Assembly: GCF_004770055.1 (NCBI RefSeq)
Contig: NZ_RQEP01000005.1
Location: 1,364,001-1,428,000, forward strand
Direction: 5' to 3'
DNA length: 64,000 bases
Origin: Leptospira semungkisensis
Lineage (GTDB): Bacteria > Spirochaetota > Leptospiria > Leptospirales > Leptospiraceae
Shown here piece by piece: positions 19,775 to 28,870 of this stretch (position 1 is the first letter of the stretch; each line of letters opens with the position of its first letter). The notes beneath the pieces are model-generated. The model worked only from the letters and a program-made list of their open reading frames with translations, ran no database searches and had not been told where the DNA came from. The translations under genes were made by a program, and so were the position numbers.

Positions 19775-19954
19775 ATGGAAACCGTAATCGTTACTCAGAT
19801 CAAAAGTAATATCGGAATCAAGAAAGGCCAGAAATTGACTCTGGCTGCTTTGGGGCTCCGCAAGACCGGGCAACAAAGAAAGCATACTCTTACCCCTCAG
19901 GTGCAAGGAATGATCAATGACGTTCAACACCTGGTTCGAGTGGATAAGGCCTAA
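19775..19954 (+). CDS. rpmD: 50S ribosomal protein L30
   Basis: A small 59-residue gene between rpsE and rplO, beginning [20 protein letters not shown] and containing [12 protein letters not shown], which matches L30. It has the expected position in the spc cluster and the usual length. Confidence 0.95.
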   Translation: METVIVTQIKSNIGIKKGQKLTLAALGLRKTGQQRKHTLTPQVQGMINDVQHLVRVDKA

Positions 19955-19965
19955 GGAAAGGGAAG

Positions 19966-20490
19966 ATGGCTAAAGAAAGAATTAAAACTGCTCTCGCATT
20001 CGGAAAAGAGCGCGCAGAAAAGGGTAACAAGCCTGCAGAAAACATTATCCCTGTTCCTGCTGGTTCTACTAAGAACAAAAAGCGCCTTGGTCGCGGTATC
20101 GGTTCTAAGACCGGTAAGACCGGAGGTCGTGGTTCCAAAGGGCAATATGCTCGTAATACCGTTCGCAGAGGTTTCGAAGGTGGTCAGATGCCCATCCACA
20201 GAAGACTTCCTAAGCGCGGTTTTACTTCTATTTTTCACAAGGACTTCTTCCCAATCAACCTGAGAGACCTTGAGAAAAGCGGATTGACCGGCAACATAGA
20301 TGCCAAAATTATGGTTGAATCGAAGATTCTTGATAACGAGAGCACTCTTTTCAAGATTTTAGGTACCGGGGAAATCACTAAAGCCATTCATATCGTGGCA
20401 GACGGCTTTTCCGCTTCCGCTAAAGAGAAAATAGAGAAAGCGGGCGGTTCCGTCAAACTTCGTTCCGAAATTGCTTCCAAAGAGGCATAA
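19966..20490 (+). CDS. rplO: 50S ribosomal protein L15 with N-terminal extension
   Basis: A 174-residue L15. The core [21 protein letters not shown] starts only at about residue 40, where E. coli L15 has its glycine-rich segment near residue 20, so about 25-30 extra residues ([20 protein letters not shown]) precede the fold. ATG at 19966 is preceded by GGAAAGGG. Confidence 0.96.
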   Translation: MAKERIKTALAFGKERAEKGNKPAENIIPVPAGSTKNKKRLGRGIGSKTGKTGGRGSKGQYARNTVRRGFEGGQMPIHRRLPKRGFTSIFHKDFFPINLRDLEKSGLTGNIDAKIMVESKILDNESTLFKILGTGEITKAIHIVADGFSASAKEKIEKAGGSVKLRSEIASKEA

Positions 20491-20539
20491 ACGGATCGTT
20501 TAGCCTTTGTTTGGTTGAATCGATTTTGTGTTAGCAGGA

Positions 20540-20564
20540 GGGACTCAAATGTTGGGTCCCTTTT
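20540..20564 (+). terminator. internal terminator/attenuator before secY
   Basis: GGGACTCAA (20540-20548) pairs with TTGGGTCCC (20552-20560), with a single T-G wobble and an ATG loop, followed by TTTT. It is the only sizeable gap (127 bp) in the superoperon. It would reduce or condition read-through from ribosomal genes into secY. Confidence 0.6.
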
Positions 20565-20617
20565 GCCCGAAAAAGGCCTTAGGGCCGTTAGGAAATAAGG
20601 ACAGAGAATAAAGCCGC

Positions 20618-22000
20618 ATGCTGACTTCGATTGCAAATATCTTCAAAATTCCAGAGTTAAGAAACAAGGTTTTCTTCACTCTTGGCATGCTTTTGCTTTT
20701 CCGTCTTGGAACTCATATTACCATCCCCGGTATCGATCCCAAGGTAGTTTCTGCAATCGCTCTGGATGCTAACGCTGCCGAAGGACTTGTCGGAATGTTC
20801 GACATGTTTGCCGGTGGAGCTCTTCTGAACTTCTCCATCTTCGCATTGGGGATCATGCCTTATATCTCTTCTTCCATCATCATGCAGTTAGTCATGGTGC
20901 TTGTTCCTTCTTTGCAAAAACTGCAAAAAGAAGGAGAAGAAGGTCGTAAGAAGATCGGACAGTACACTAAATACGGAACTATTCTTCTTTGCGGAGTTCA
21001 GTCTTTGGCTGTGATCCGTTTAGCTCAACGTTGGTCTTACGGAGCGGACAATACTCCTGCTCTTCACCCGGGACTCATCCACTCTTCTGTAGAGTCTTGG
21101 TTCTTCTTTATTGCATTACTTTCTATTACTACCGGGACCGTTCTTTTGATCTGGCTCGGAGAGCAAATCACTGAGAGAGGGATCGGTAACGGTATTTCTC
21201 TTTTGATCTTTGCTGGTATCGTAGGACGTCTTCCAGTTTCCGTGGCTCAATTGTTCCGCGAGAATTTCGTAGACGGACTGAACATTATCATCCTTCTTCT
21301 CTTATTCATTCTTTTGATCTCCTTGACTGTTCTTTTGACCCAAGGAGTTCGCAAGGTGCCTCTGCAATACGGAAAGCAGATGGTCGGAAGAAGAATGGTC
21401 CAAGCCAAGTCTCAGAGCATTCCTTTCAAAGTGAACGGTGCGAGCGTAATGCCGATCATCTTCGCTTCTTCTCTGTTGCTTTTCCCGCAAACTATCATTC
21501 AACAGATTGCGGAGCTTCCGAACTGGGCGGGCTGGGTTGTTCTATTAGATTATTTGAATCCTTTCTCTCAGATTTGGTATCACGCAGCTTTCTACTTCTT
21601 CGTGTATATCGCTCTTATCGTATTCTTCGCATATTTCTATACTGCGATCCAATTCAATCCGACTGAGCTTGCTGAAAATCTTCGTAAATACAACGGATTC
21701 ATTCCGGGTATTCGCCCAGGTTCTCACACTAAGGAATACATCGAGAAAGTGTTGAATAGGATTACTCTTCCTGGTGCGGTTTTCTTGGCTGGGTTGGCGT
21801 TAGCTCCTTATATCATTATTCGCTTCTTGGATCTCGGAACCAACTCTGGTGGCGGATCCTTGGTTTATACTTTCGGTGGTACCTCTCTTTTGATCATGGT
21901 AGGGGTAGCTCTGGAAACTCTGAAGCAATTAGAATCCCAACTTCTAATGAGAAACTATGATGGTTTCTTGAAAAAATCCAAGATCAAGGGAAGGTCTTAA
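20618..22000 (+). CDS. secY: preprotein translocase subunit SecY
   Basis: A 460-residue, ten-segment channel of the general secretion pathway. [56 protein letters not shown] and [12 protein letters not shown] are diagnostic. It forms the translocon with SecE/SecG, which are not in this window. AATAAGGA is 10 to 15 bases before the ATG. The hairpin upstream may set its level relative to the ribosomal proteins. Confidence 0.98.
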   Translation: MLTSIANIFKIPELRNKVFFTLGMLLLFRLGTHITIPGIDPKVVSAIALDANAAEGLVGMFDMFAGGALLNFSIFALGIMPYISSSIIMQLVMVLVPSLQKLQKEGEEGRKKIGQYTKYGTILLCGVQSLAVIRLAQRWSYGADNTPALHPGLIHSSVESWFFFIALLSITTGTVLLIWLGEQITERGIGNGISLLIFAGIVGRLPVSVAQLFRENFVDGLNIIILLLLFILLISLTVLLTQGVRKVPLQYGKQMVGRRMVQAKSQSIPFKVNGASVMPIIFASSLLLFPQTIIQQIAELPNWAGWVVLLDYLNPFSQIWYHAAFYFFVYIALIVFFAYFYTAIQFNPTELAENLRKYNGFIPGIRPGSHTKEYIEKVLNRITLPGAVFLAGLALAPYIIIRFLDLGTNSGGGSLVYTFGGTSLLIMVGVALETLKQLESQLLMRNYDGFLKKSKIKGRS

Positions 22001-22004
22001 GAAA

Positions 22005-22568
22005 ATGAATTCTATCATTTTCATGGGGCCACCGGGTGCTGGAAAAGGTACCCAAGCTAAGATTCTTTGCGATACATTGGGTATCCCTCAGATCTCTACG
22101 GGAGATATTCTTCGCGCAGCAGTGAAGAATGGAACTGCAATGGGATTAGAAGCGAAGAAATTCATGGATGCCGGAGATTTAGTTCCGGATTCAGTAGTGA
22201 TCGGCATTATCAAAGATCGTCTCGTCGAACCGGATTGCAAGAACGGATTCCTCTTGGATGGATTTCCAAGAACCGTAGAGCAAGCTGACGCGTTAGACAA
22301 AATCCTTAACGGAGAAGGCGTTAAGATTAAGAGAGCGATCAATTTAGAAGTTCCGGATGCGGAGCTTCTTCAGCGTTTGCTGAAACGCGCGGAGATCGAA
22401 GGACGTTCCGACGACAATGAGACTACCATCAAGAGTCGTTTGGAAACGTATAACAAAAAGACTCTTCCGCTATTGGACTATTATTCTGCAAAAGGAAATC
22501 TCTCTCGTGTAAACGGAGTAGGGAACCTGGAGCAAGTCACAGAACTCATAAAGAAGGAGTTAGCTTAA
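22005..22568 (+). CDS. adk: adenylate kinase
   Basis: A 187-residue short-lid adenylate kinase. P-loop [12 protein letters not shown], the AMP site ISTGDILR and [10 protein letters not shown] are present; there is no zinc-finger lid. It catalyses ATP + AMP = 2 ADP. It starts 4 bases after secY. The map gene often found next to it is absent. Confidence 0.98.
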   Translation: MNSIIFMGPPGAGKGTQAKILCDTLGIPQISTGDILRAAVKNGTAMGLEAKKFMDAGDLVPDSVVIGIIKDRLVEPDCKNGFLLDGFPRTVEQADALDKILNGEGVKIKRAINLEVPDAELLQRLLKRAEIEGRSDDNETTIKSRLETYNKKTLPLLDYYSAKGNLSRVNGVGNLEQVTELIKKELA

Positions 22569-22569
22569 C

Positions 22570-22788
22570 TTGGCAAAAGAAGATGCAATCACCGTGGACG
22601 GTACCGTTCTGGAACCTCTTCCAAACGCAATGTTCCGCGTTGAGCTGGAAAACGGGCATAAGGTTTTAGCTCATATTTCCGGCAAAATGAGAATGCATTA
22701 TATCCGAATTCTTCCGGGAGACAAAGTCACCGTGGAGCTTTCTCCTTATGATTTGACCAAGGGTAGAATTACCTACCGCAAAAAATAG
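22570..22788 (+). CDS. infA: translation initiation factor IF-1
   Basis: A 72-residue single OB-fold protein, [13 protein letters not shown]..., with the conserved [30 protein letters not shown]. It uses a TTG start at 22570 right after the adk stop. Confidence 0.97.
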   Translation: MAKEDAITVDGTVLEPLPNAMFRVELENGHKVLAHISGKMRMHYIRILPGDKVTVELSPYDLTKGRITYRKK

Positions 22789-22797
22789 GACAACGTT

Positions 22798-22911
22798 ATG
22801 AAAGTAAGAACATCCGTTAAAAAAATCTGCACTAGCTGCAAAGTTATCAGAAGAAAAGGTGTGATCAGAGTGATCTGCACCAACCCTAAACACAAGCAAA
22901 GGCAAGCATAA
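22798..22911 (+). CDS. rpmJ: 50S ribosomal protein L36
   Basis: A 37-residue gene with [20 protein letters not shown] and the full zinc set CxxC, Cys and His (CTNPKHKQ), i.e. the zinc-binding form. It sits between infA and rpsM as in most bacteria. Confidence 0.96.
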   Translation: MKVRTSVKKICTSCKVIRRKGVIRVICTNPKHKQRQA

Positions 22912-22913
22912 TC

Positions 22914-23291
22914 ATGGCTCGTATCGCAGGTATCGATCTTCCTAGAGAAAAAAGAATCGTAGTCGGTCTGACCTATATTTATGGGGTCGGCCGATCCACT
23001 TCTCGCAAACTTCTCGCGAAAGCAGGAGTTCCTGAAGCGGTGAGAGTAAAGGATCTTTCCGATACTCAAGAAGCTGCTATCAGAAAGGCGATTGAAGAAA
23101 GCATCAAGGTGGAAGGAGATCTTCGCTCCGAAAACCAATTGAACATCAAGAGATTGATGGATATCGGATGCTACCGAGGCCTGCGTCATAGAAAGGGTCT
23201 TCCAGTTCGTGGTCAAAGAACTAGAACCAATGCCCGCACTCGTAAGGGTGTTAAGAAGACCGTTGCCAATAAGAAGAAGGTGACTAAGTAA
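22914..23291 (+). CDS. rpsM: 30S ribosomal protein S13
   Basis: A 125-residue S13. [26 protein letters not shown] and [25 protein letters not shown] are canonical. It forms the head bridge to 50S and P-site tRNA contacts. Confidence 0.98.
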   Translation: MARIAGIDLPREKRIVVGLTYIYGVGRSTSRKLLAKAGVPEAVRVKDLSDTQEAAIRKAIEESIKVEGDLRSENQLNIKRLMDIGCYRGLRHRKGLPVRGQRTRTNARTRKGVKKTVANKKKVTK

Positions 23292-23293
23292 TC

Positions 23294-23701
23294 ATGGCAG
23301 AAGATAAGAAAGGCAAAAAAGAGAAAAAAGTTAAGAAGAAGGAAAAGAAGGTCGTTCCTCGCGGAAAGGTCTATATCACCGCTTCTTTTAACAACACGAT
23401 TATCACAATCACCGACCTTGCGGGAAATACCTTAGCATGGTCTACTGCGGGAGCTATGGGATTCCGCGGATCTAAAAAGTCCACTCCGTATGCTGCTCAG
23501 ATCGCAGCAGGAAACGCTGCCGAGAAGGCAATTGATTCCACAGGACTTGCAGAAGTAGATGTTCTCGTTTCCGGTCCTGGTATCGGACGTGAATCTGCGA
23601 TCCGTTCCCTGGTAGCACGCGGACTTTCCATTAAAATGATCAAGGACGTTACTCCTTTACCGCATAACGGCTGTCGTCCCCGTAAGAGAAGAAGGGTTTA
23701 A
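23294..23701 (+). CDS. rpsK: 30S ribosomal protein S11 with Lys-rich N-terminus
   Basis: A 135-residue S11. The fold begins at [18 protein letters not shown] and ends [13 protein letters not shown]. The first about 22 residues ([18 protein letters not shown]) are an unusually lysine-rich leader. Confidence 0.97.
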   Translation: MAEDKKGKKEKKVKKKEKKVVPRGKVYITASFNNTIITITDLAGNTLAWSTAGAMGFRGSKKSTPYAAQIAAGNAAEKAIDSTGLAEVDVLVSGPGIGRESAIRSLVARGLSIKMIKDVTPLPHNGCRPRKRRRV

Positions 23702-23713
23702 GGTAGGAATAAT

Positions 23714-24337
23714 ATGGCAAGATATAGAGGACCTGTCGTTAAACTAATGAGGAGAGAGGGAGTTAACCTCTACCTCAAATCCAGTTTTACTTTTAATAGG
23801 GATAAGTTCCACAAAAAGGGACCTCCTGGAATGCAGCCTAAACGGAAACCGAAAATTTCCGAGTACGGATCTCAGCTTCGTGAAAAACAAAAGCTGAAAA
23901 GAGCGTACGGTCTGTTAGAGAAACAATTCCGTAGCTTGTACGAAGAAGCTTCTCACGCTCACGGTGTAACCGGTGAGATCCTTCTTCAACTTCTGGAAAG
24001 AAGATTGGATAACGTCGTGTATCGCCTCGGTTTCGCGGTGACAAGACGTCAAGCTAGGAACTTCATCGCTCACAATCATATCCTAGTGAACGGAGACAAA
24101 GTGGATATTCCATCTTTCCGTTTGAAAGTAGGCGATAAGATCGAGATCAAACCTAAATTCAGGACTTCTGGATTCATCACTCAGAACATCCAGTTGGCTC
24201 AGTCTTTGAACAATATTCCTTCTTGGTTGTCTTCCGACTTCATTCAGTTCTCGGGAGAAATTCTGTCTTTGCCGGAACGTCATCATATCGACATTCCAGT
24301 AAAAGAGCAGGTGATCGTGGAGTTGTACTCCAAGTAA
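23714..24337 (+). CDS. rpsD: 30S ribosomal protein S4 (zinc-free form)
   Basis: A 207-residue S4. No CxxC cluster is present in the N-terminal region, so it is the C-minus form. The S4 RNA-binding domain RRLDNVVYRLGFAVTRRQARNF is intact. In many bacteria S4 also represses the alpha operon. Confidence 0.97.
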   Translation: MARYRGPVVKLMRREGVNLYLKSSFTFNRDKFHKKGPPGMQPKRKPKISEYGSQLREKQKLKRAYGLLEKQFRSLYEEASHAHGVTGEILLQLLERRLDNVVYRLGFAVTRRQARNFIAHNHILVNGDKVDIPSFRLKVGDKIEIKPKFRTSGFITQNIQLAQSLNNIPSWLSSDFIQFSGEILSLPERHHIDIPVKEQVIVELYSK

Positions 24338-24358
24338 TTTATTGGGAAGGGTTTTCCA

Positions 24359-25336
24359 GTGTCTCTAAAAAGCTTACTCAAAGGATTTAAACGTCCCAAA
24401 AAGATCGAATTTACGACCGAAGCGAATACTCCGAATTACGGAAAATTCGTAGCGGAACCTTTCGAGCGCGGTTTTGCAACCACGATCGGAAACTCTCTTC
24501 GTAGAACTCTTATGTCATCCATCGAAGGCGCGGCTATTTCCGCGATCCGTATCGAAGGAGTGAATCATGAGTTCTCTTATATCGAAGGAGTTGCTGAGGA
24601 CGTTACTCGTATCATTCTAAACCTCAAACAAGTTCGTATTAAATACGAGCCTGAGGACAAGGACCAAAGCAAAGTCATTCACCTTGAATTGAAAGGTGCT
24701 GGTTATTTTAGAGCCGGAGACCTTGCAGTTGATTCTTCTATCGAGATCATGAATCCGGATCTTCATATCGCAACTTTGAACGAAGATGCGAATCTGGTCC
24801 TGGATCTCGAGATCCAAAGAGGAAGAGGATACGTTCCTGCAGAAGATAAGAAGAAAGATATCGAAGTTTTAGGAACTATTCCTATCGATTCTATCTTCTC
24901 TCCTGTTCAAAAAGTCATTTTCGAGATCTCCGAGACCCGCGTGGCTCAAAGATCTGACTACGAGAAACTGACTTTAGAAGTTTGGACAGACGGATCCATT
25001 TCTCCTGAGGACGCGGTTGCGCAAGCGGCTAAGATCCTGAAAGAGCACCTCACGGTATTCATTAACTTTGAAGAAGAACTAGAGGAAGAAGAAGACGAGT
25101 TAGATGAAGCTGACGAGAAATTGAAAGCTTCTCTTTCCAAGCACGTGGAAGAGCTAGAGCTTTCTGTTCGTTCCTTGAACGTTCTTCGCAGTTTGGAAAT
25201 CGATTTCGTTGGAGACCTTGTTAAGAGATCCGAAGAAGAGATGTCCAAATCTAAACATTATAGCGAGCAAGGCCTCGCAGAACTGAAGTCCAAACTTGCT
25301 GGTTTGGGTCTTTCGTTCGGAATGAGAGATTTCTAA
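24359..25336 (+). CDS. rpoA: RNA polymerase subunit alpha
   Basis: A 325-residue alpha subunit with a GTG start. The N-terminal dimerisation domain has [21 protein letters not shown] very acidic linker ([16 protein letters not shown], about 238-255) joins the C-terminal domain carrying the helix [21 protein letters not shown] and the GLGLSFGM end. It assembles the polymerase and contacts activators. Confidence 0.98.
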   Translation: MSLKSLLKGFKRPKKIEFTTEANTPNYGKFVAEPFERGFATTIGNSLRRTLMSSIEGAAISAIRIEGVNHEFSYIEGVAEDVTRIILNLKQVRIKYEPEDKDQSKVIHLELKGAGYFRAGDLAVDSSIEIMNPDLHIATLNEDANLVLDLEIQRGRGYVPAEDKKKDIEVLGTIPIDSIFSPVQKVIFEISETRVAQRSDYEKLTLEVWTDGSISPEDAVAQAAKILKEHLTVFINFEEELEEEEDELDEADEKLKASLSKHVEELELSVRSLNVLRSLEIDFVGDLVKRSEEEMSKSKHYSEQGLAELKSKLAGLGLSFGMRDF

Positions 25337-25337
25337 T

Positions 25338-25931
25338 ATGAATAAGAGAAATAAAGTAAAACATCTCAACCGCGAAAAAGGCCATAGAGATGCGTTGATC
25401 AATAACATGATCACCAGCCTTTTCAAGTATGAGAGAATCGAGTCCACTCAAGCTAAATTGAAAGTGGTTCGTTCTCACGCGGAAAAGATCATCACCAGAG
25501 CAAAAAGAAATTTGGCGACTGATATCGCTCCAGCTGTTGCTCTTCATAACAAACGCGAAGTTTTGAAAAGAGTTAAGGATCGTAATATCGTGACTAAACT
25601 TTTCGAAGATATCGCTGTTCGTTACGCAAGCATCAACGGTGGATATACTCGTATTTTGAAGAAGGTAAATCGTCCTTCTGATAATTCTGAAGTCGGGATT
25701 CTGGAATTAACCACCAGAAAAGATCGTCCTACTCTCTTGAAAGAAATCCAAGATAAGAGAGAAGCGGTTTCCGATTCTAAGAAAGCTAAGTCTGCGGCTC
25801 CAGCTCCGGAGAAAAAAGAAAAGGCTCCTAAAAAAGTAGCCGCTCCAAAAGCGAAGCCGGTTAAGAAAGCAGTAGCTGCTCCTAAAAAACCAGCTAAGAA
25901 GAAGACTGCAGCGAAACCTAAGAAAAAATAA
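25338..25931 (+). CDS. rplQ: 50S ribosomal protein L17 with long Ala/Lys/Pro tail
   Basis: A 197-residue protein. Residues 1-120 are ordinary L17 (MNKRNKVKHLNREKGHRDAL...). About 70 extra residues follow, dominated by Lys, Ala and Pro (AAPKAKPVKKAVAAPKKPAKKK), a low-complexity histone-H1-like basic tail not found in standard L17 (about 120-130). It is the last gene of the superoperon, ahead of a strong terminator. Confidence 0.96.
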   Translation: MNKRNKVKHLNREKGHRDALINNMITSLFKYERIESTQAKLKVVRSHAEKIITRAKRNLATDIAPAVALHNKREVLKRVKDRNIVTKLFEDIAVRYASINGGYTRILKKVNRPSDNSEVGILELTTRKDRPTLLKEIQDKREAVSDSKKAKSAAPAPEKKEKAPKKVAAPKAKPVKKAVAAPKKPAKKKTAAKPKKK

Positions 25932-25964
25932 TATAAATTCCCCTTAGAGATGGGTGAATATGGG

Positions 25965-25996
25965 CCCCGATGTTGGAAACAGCATCGGGGTTTTTT
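25965..25996. terminator. intrinsic terminator of the ribosomal superoperon
   Basis: CCCCGATG (25965-25972) pairs with CATCGGGG (25983-25990), followed by six T. It lies about 35 bases after rplQ and 40 bases before the end of the convergent gene at 26035. Confidence 0.92.
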
Positions 25997-26034
25997 ATTT
26001 GTAGGTTTATTTCGAGTTACTACGTTAGTTGCGC

Positions 26035-26559
26035 TTAGCTTACTCTTTCTATGCCGGTGCGAAGATAAGCTAATCCTATTAGGGAAAGAATTACTAAGAC
26101 CGGTACAGTGATCATGAAATTGCCAGGTCCTTCGTGAGTGAAAAGTACAAAGATTCTCTGTTCTTTTGTTTCTGGTGCAACCAATGCTTCTCGTTTGAAG
26201 CCTATCGAGACTAACTGTTCTAATAACGGACTTGCGATCTCTCGGAATGCACCGGAAGGTCGCTCTGAGGGAGGACATTTTGGTTCGTCTTCATAACCAA
26301 CTAATACGACTGCCTTTCCATCAGTAAGAGAGATATAGGAAAACGTCTTCTCCGTATACGCATACCTACAATGCCATTCTCCATCAGTCAAACGAATCCA
26401 AGGATTTTCCTCGGACTTCATGATTGCTTCGCTGATGGTCATATCTACCGGTGTGGTTGGCCAGTGCATCCAACGTAAACCAGTCCAAACTGCGTAGGCA
26501 CCGAAGCCTAGGAATATAGATAGCCCCATCGCGAACTTTACCCAATTGATTCGAAACAT
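26035..26559 (-). CDS. hypothetical membrane protein with two membrane segments
   Basis: A 174-residue protein with one N-terminal hydrophobic helix (about 8-28) and one C-terminal helix (about 148-166). The middle of about 110 residues, with two Cys (WHCRYAY and PKCPPSE), is probably extracytoplasmic. No family recognised. It stands alone, converging with rplQ across the terminator. Confidence 0.65.
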   Translation of the reverse strand: MFRINWVKFAMGLSIFLGFGAYAVWTGLRWMHWPTTPVDMTISEAIMKSEENPWIRLTDGEWHCRYAYTEKTFSYISLTDGKAVVLVGYEDEPKCPPSERPSGAFREIASPLLEQLVSIGFKREALVAPETKEQRIFVLFTHEGPGNFMITVPVLVILSLIGLAYLRTGIERVS

Positions 26560-26678
26560 AGAAAGAATTTCCCAACGTATATAGAAAGTAAGATCATGCT
26601 TTCGTTAGCGAAAACATTGAAATGTATCTGCAGCTATCTTTTGGAGGTGGTCAAGAAATAATTTAGGAAGGGAATATC

Positions 26679-28664
26679 TTAAAATCCTTTGGCTTTCAAA
26701 TATTCATCCAATTTTTCTACAAGAGCGCTCTCTCCATCTATCTCTTTTGCTTTTTCAAGAACGGAGCGGGCATCCTCGAATTTATTCAACAATCTATAAT
26801 TATCCGAGAGATTGATCAGGTTGGCGAGTCGATGAGGTTGTGTTTTACGAACATTCTCTGCGGCTTCTGCTGCGCGCTTGAAGTCTTTCAGATGTTTATA
26901 ACAAAGAGATAATAGAAACCAAATGTTCTGAGATCCTGGATCCAAGTTCAAATAACGTTCTAGCCATTTGGATGCCTTGGCATATTCTTTTTTATCGTAG
27001 TAGATTTGGCCTAATAGTCTTGCGGATTCTTTAAAGTTAGGTGCAAGGCTCCAAGATGTTTCTAATAGTTCGGTTGCGATTGCAAATTCTTTATTAGAAA
27101 GATATTGTTTTGCTTCATTGTATTTTTCGATTGCGTGTGTATATTTGGGATGCTCCGGATCTATGACTTCTTTGTATCCGATACGTATCAAAGAAAGGTC
27201 ATCAGCGATCGCACCTACTGAGTGCAATTTGTCTGCGATTTTGTCTAGATCTGCTTCCGATTCTTCTACAATTCTAACGAATAGATTTTCGTCTTCGTTC
27301 ATTCTCCAGTGAGAACCATCGTTGGAGATATTGATATCGTCCCTTCCATCGGATCCTAAAAAGATCACATCACCAGGCTGTAGAAGAGATTCGTGAACTT
27401 TTAGATTTGCTCCGAAAGGAGAACCAAGTTTCCAAGAAGAAAGTTCGGGTGCTAAGAAGGAAGCAGTCCCGTCTCTAAATAATACGGGCCAAGGATGTTC
27501 CGCGTTTAAGATCAGTATTCTTCCCGTTTTATCATTCACTAAGCCGAAGATAGCGGATGCCATCATTGTTCCATCGAAGGTGCGAAAGATATCGTCCAAC
27601 TCTCTATGAGTTTGGAGCATCCAAGCTTCAGGAGTAATGTCAATTACCCTTCCATGACTTGCAGAACGTGTCATGATATTGTTCACTGCCGTCCCGAGTA
27701 CGATCGCTCCTCCCGCGCCCTGCAGAGATTTGCCCATCGCGTCTCCATTTAAGAAGAAGGTCCATTTTGTTTTCTCATTCCCGAAGAGAAGGTTCCCGCT
27801 AATACAGATATCTCCTCCAAGCTCCGACTCTCGGTTCTTGAAGGTGAACTTCTTCTTTTGTTCTATATAGAATAAGGTGCTAACATCTTGAGAAGTATTC
27901 CAGTTCGTAGTTAAAGGTTTACTCAATAAGGAAGTTAGATAATAATCTCCGTCTTGTTGCACCTTGAGAGCCTGGATCTCTTCCATTCTCTTGGTGACTT
28001 CTATCGTTCTTTCGTCGACTTTCTGTTCTAGTGTGTTGGCGTATTCTTCCTCTACCGCGCCTATCTTGCGGAAGATCAAAATCACACTTTGAGTGATATA
28101 GGATACCACCGCTAAAAAGACCAGTTTTAAGGACTGTTCCGAAATGGAGGCGTATCCCGGAGAAATAACCTTGAGTTCATCCTCAGTGAATTCAACTCCT
28201 CTGAAGATTGTATTTAGGATCACGAGTCCTTGTCCAACTACGCTGAATATTCCGGAAAGCTTTGCGACTGTAGGAGATAATAGTAATACTGAATACACGA
28301 TGAAGATCATGTTGATTGCATATAGAATGATCTGGCGGATGACTCCAGAAGCCATGTTCCTATCAGTCCAGGAAGCGACGAACATGACTATTGATAAGAT
28401 GGTAATGTCCGCCAATACGGAAACTTTGCCGACCATAGCCGGTATCTTTCCATATTTCTTATTACAATAATGGTTATAGTAAGCGTAACCAAGCATCGAG
28501 CCTGTTCCAATCAAATACGCTGCATTTTGAACTGCCGAACTCTGGGTCCAAGCGGCAGCGAGGGAAAGCAGGAATAATCCTGCTAAACCGAATCGAATCC
28601 GATTGATCGTCAGTGGACCGGAGGCTATAATTCTCTCCGTGATGAGTTCTTTTTTTTCTTCCAT
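26679..28664 (-). CDS. membrane PP2C/SpoIIE-type phosphatase with C-terminal TPRs
   Basis: A 661-residue protein. About six or seven hydrophobic segments lie in residues 22-215, then a coiled coil (EEEYANTLEQKVDERTIEVTKRMEEIQALK) leads to a SpoIIE/RsbU-like phosphatase domain at about 275-505 (SELGGDICISG, FFLNGDAMGKSLQGAGGA, LFRDGTASF, IFLGSDGRDD, DDLSLI). Tetratricopeptide repeats follow at about 525-655. RsbU-type phosphatases dephosphorylate anti-sigma-factor antagonists, so a signalling role is likely; no partner is nearby. The TPR tail after the phosphatase is an uncommon arrangement. It is monocistronic. Confidence 0.82.
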   Translation of the reverse strand: MEEKKELITERIIASGPLTINRIRFGLAGLFLLSLAAAWTQSSAVQNAAYLIGTGSMLGYAYYNHYCNKKYGKIPAMVGKVSVLADITILSIVMFVASWTDRNMASGVIRQIILYAINMIFIVYSVLLLSPTVAKLSGIFSVVGQGLVILNTIFRGVEFTEDELKVISPGYASISEQSLKLVFLAVVSYITQSVILIFRKIGAVEEEYANTLEQKVDERTIEVTKRMEEIQALKVQQDGDYYLTSLLSKPLTTNWNTSQDVSTLFYIEQKKKFTFKNRESELGGDICISGNLLFGNEKTKWTFFLNGDAMGKSLQGAGGAIVLGTAVNNIMTRSASHGRVIDITPEAWMLQTHRELDDIFRTFDGTMMASAIFGLVNDKTGRILILNAEHPWPVLFRDGTASFLAPELSSWKLGSPFGANLKVHESLLQPGDVIFLGSDGRDDINISNDGSHWRMNEDENLFVRIVEESEADLDKIADKLHSVGAIADDLSLIRIGYKEVIDPEHPKYTHAIEKYNEAKQYLSNKEFAIATELLETSWSLAPNFKESARLLGQIYYDKKEYAKASKWLERYLNLDPGSQNIWFLLSLCYKHLKDFKRAAEAAENVRKTQPHRLANLINLSDNYRLLNKFEDARSVLEKAKEIDGESALVEKLDEYLKAKGF

Positions 28665-28870
28665 CCCTTATCCGGCCTCTTTTGGAAATCGCCCTATATT
28701 ATAGTATTTGGATTAGTGAATATATTTTCGAACCTATCATCCACAAATTTTTTACTAAATTGGAATGTCTTATGAAAATATAAATTAAGGGAATACTAGT
28801 TAAGACGAAGAAATATAAGAGAAAAGTAAGTAATCATTTTAAAAACACTCTGGTAATTTCTTACAATATT

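Noticed and set aside
22773..23216. 147-residue minus-strand ORF
   Set aside because: It is antisense to rpmJ and rpsM.
25622..26278. 218-residue minus-strand ORF across the rplQ end
   Set aside because: It is antisense to the Ala/Lys-rich rplQ tail and crosses the superoperon terminator; composition follows from the antisense of rplQ.
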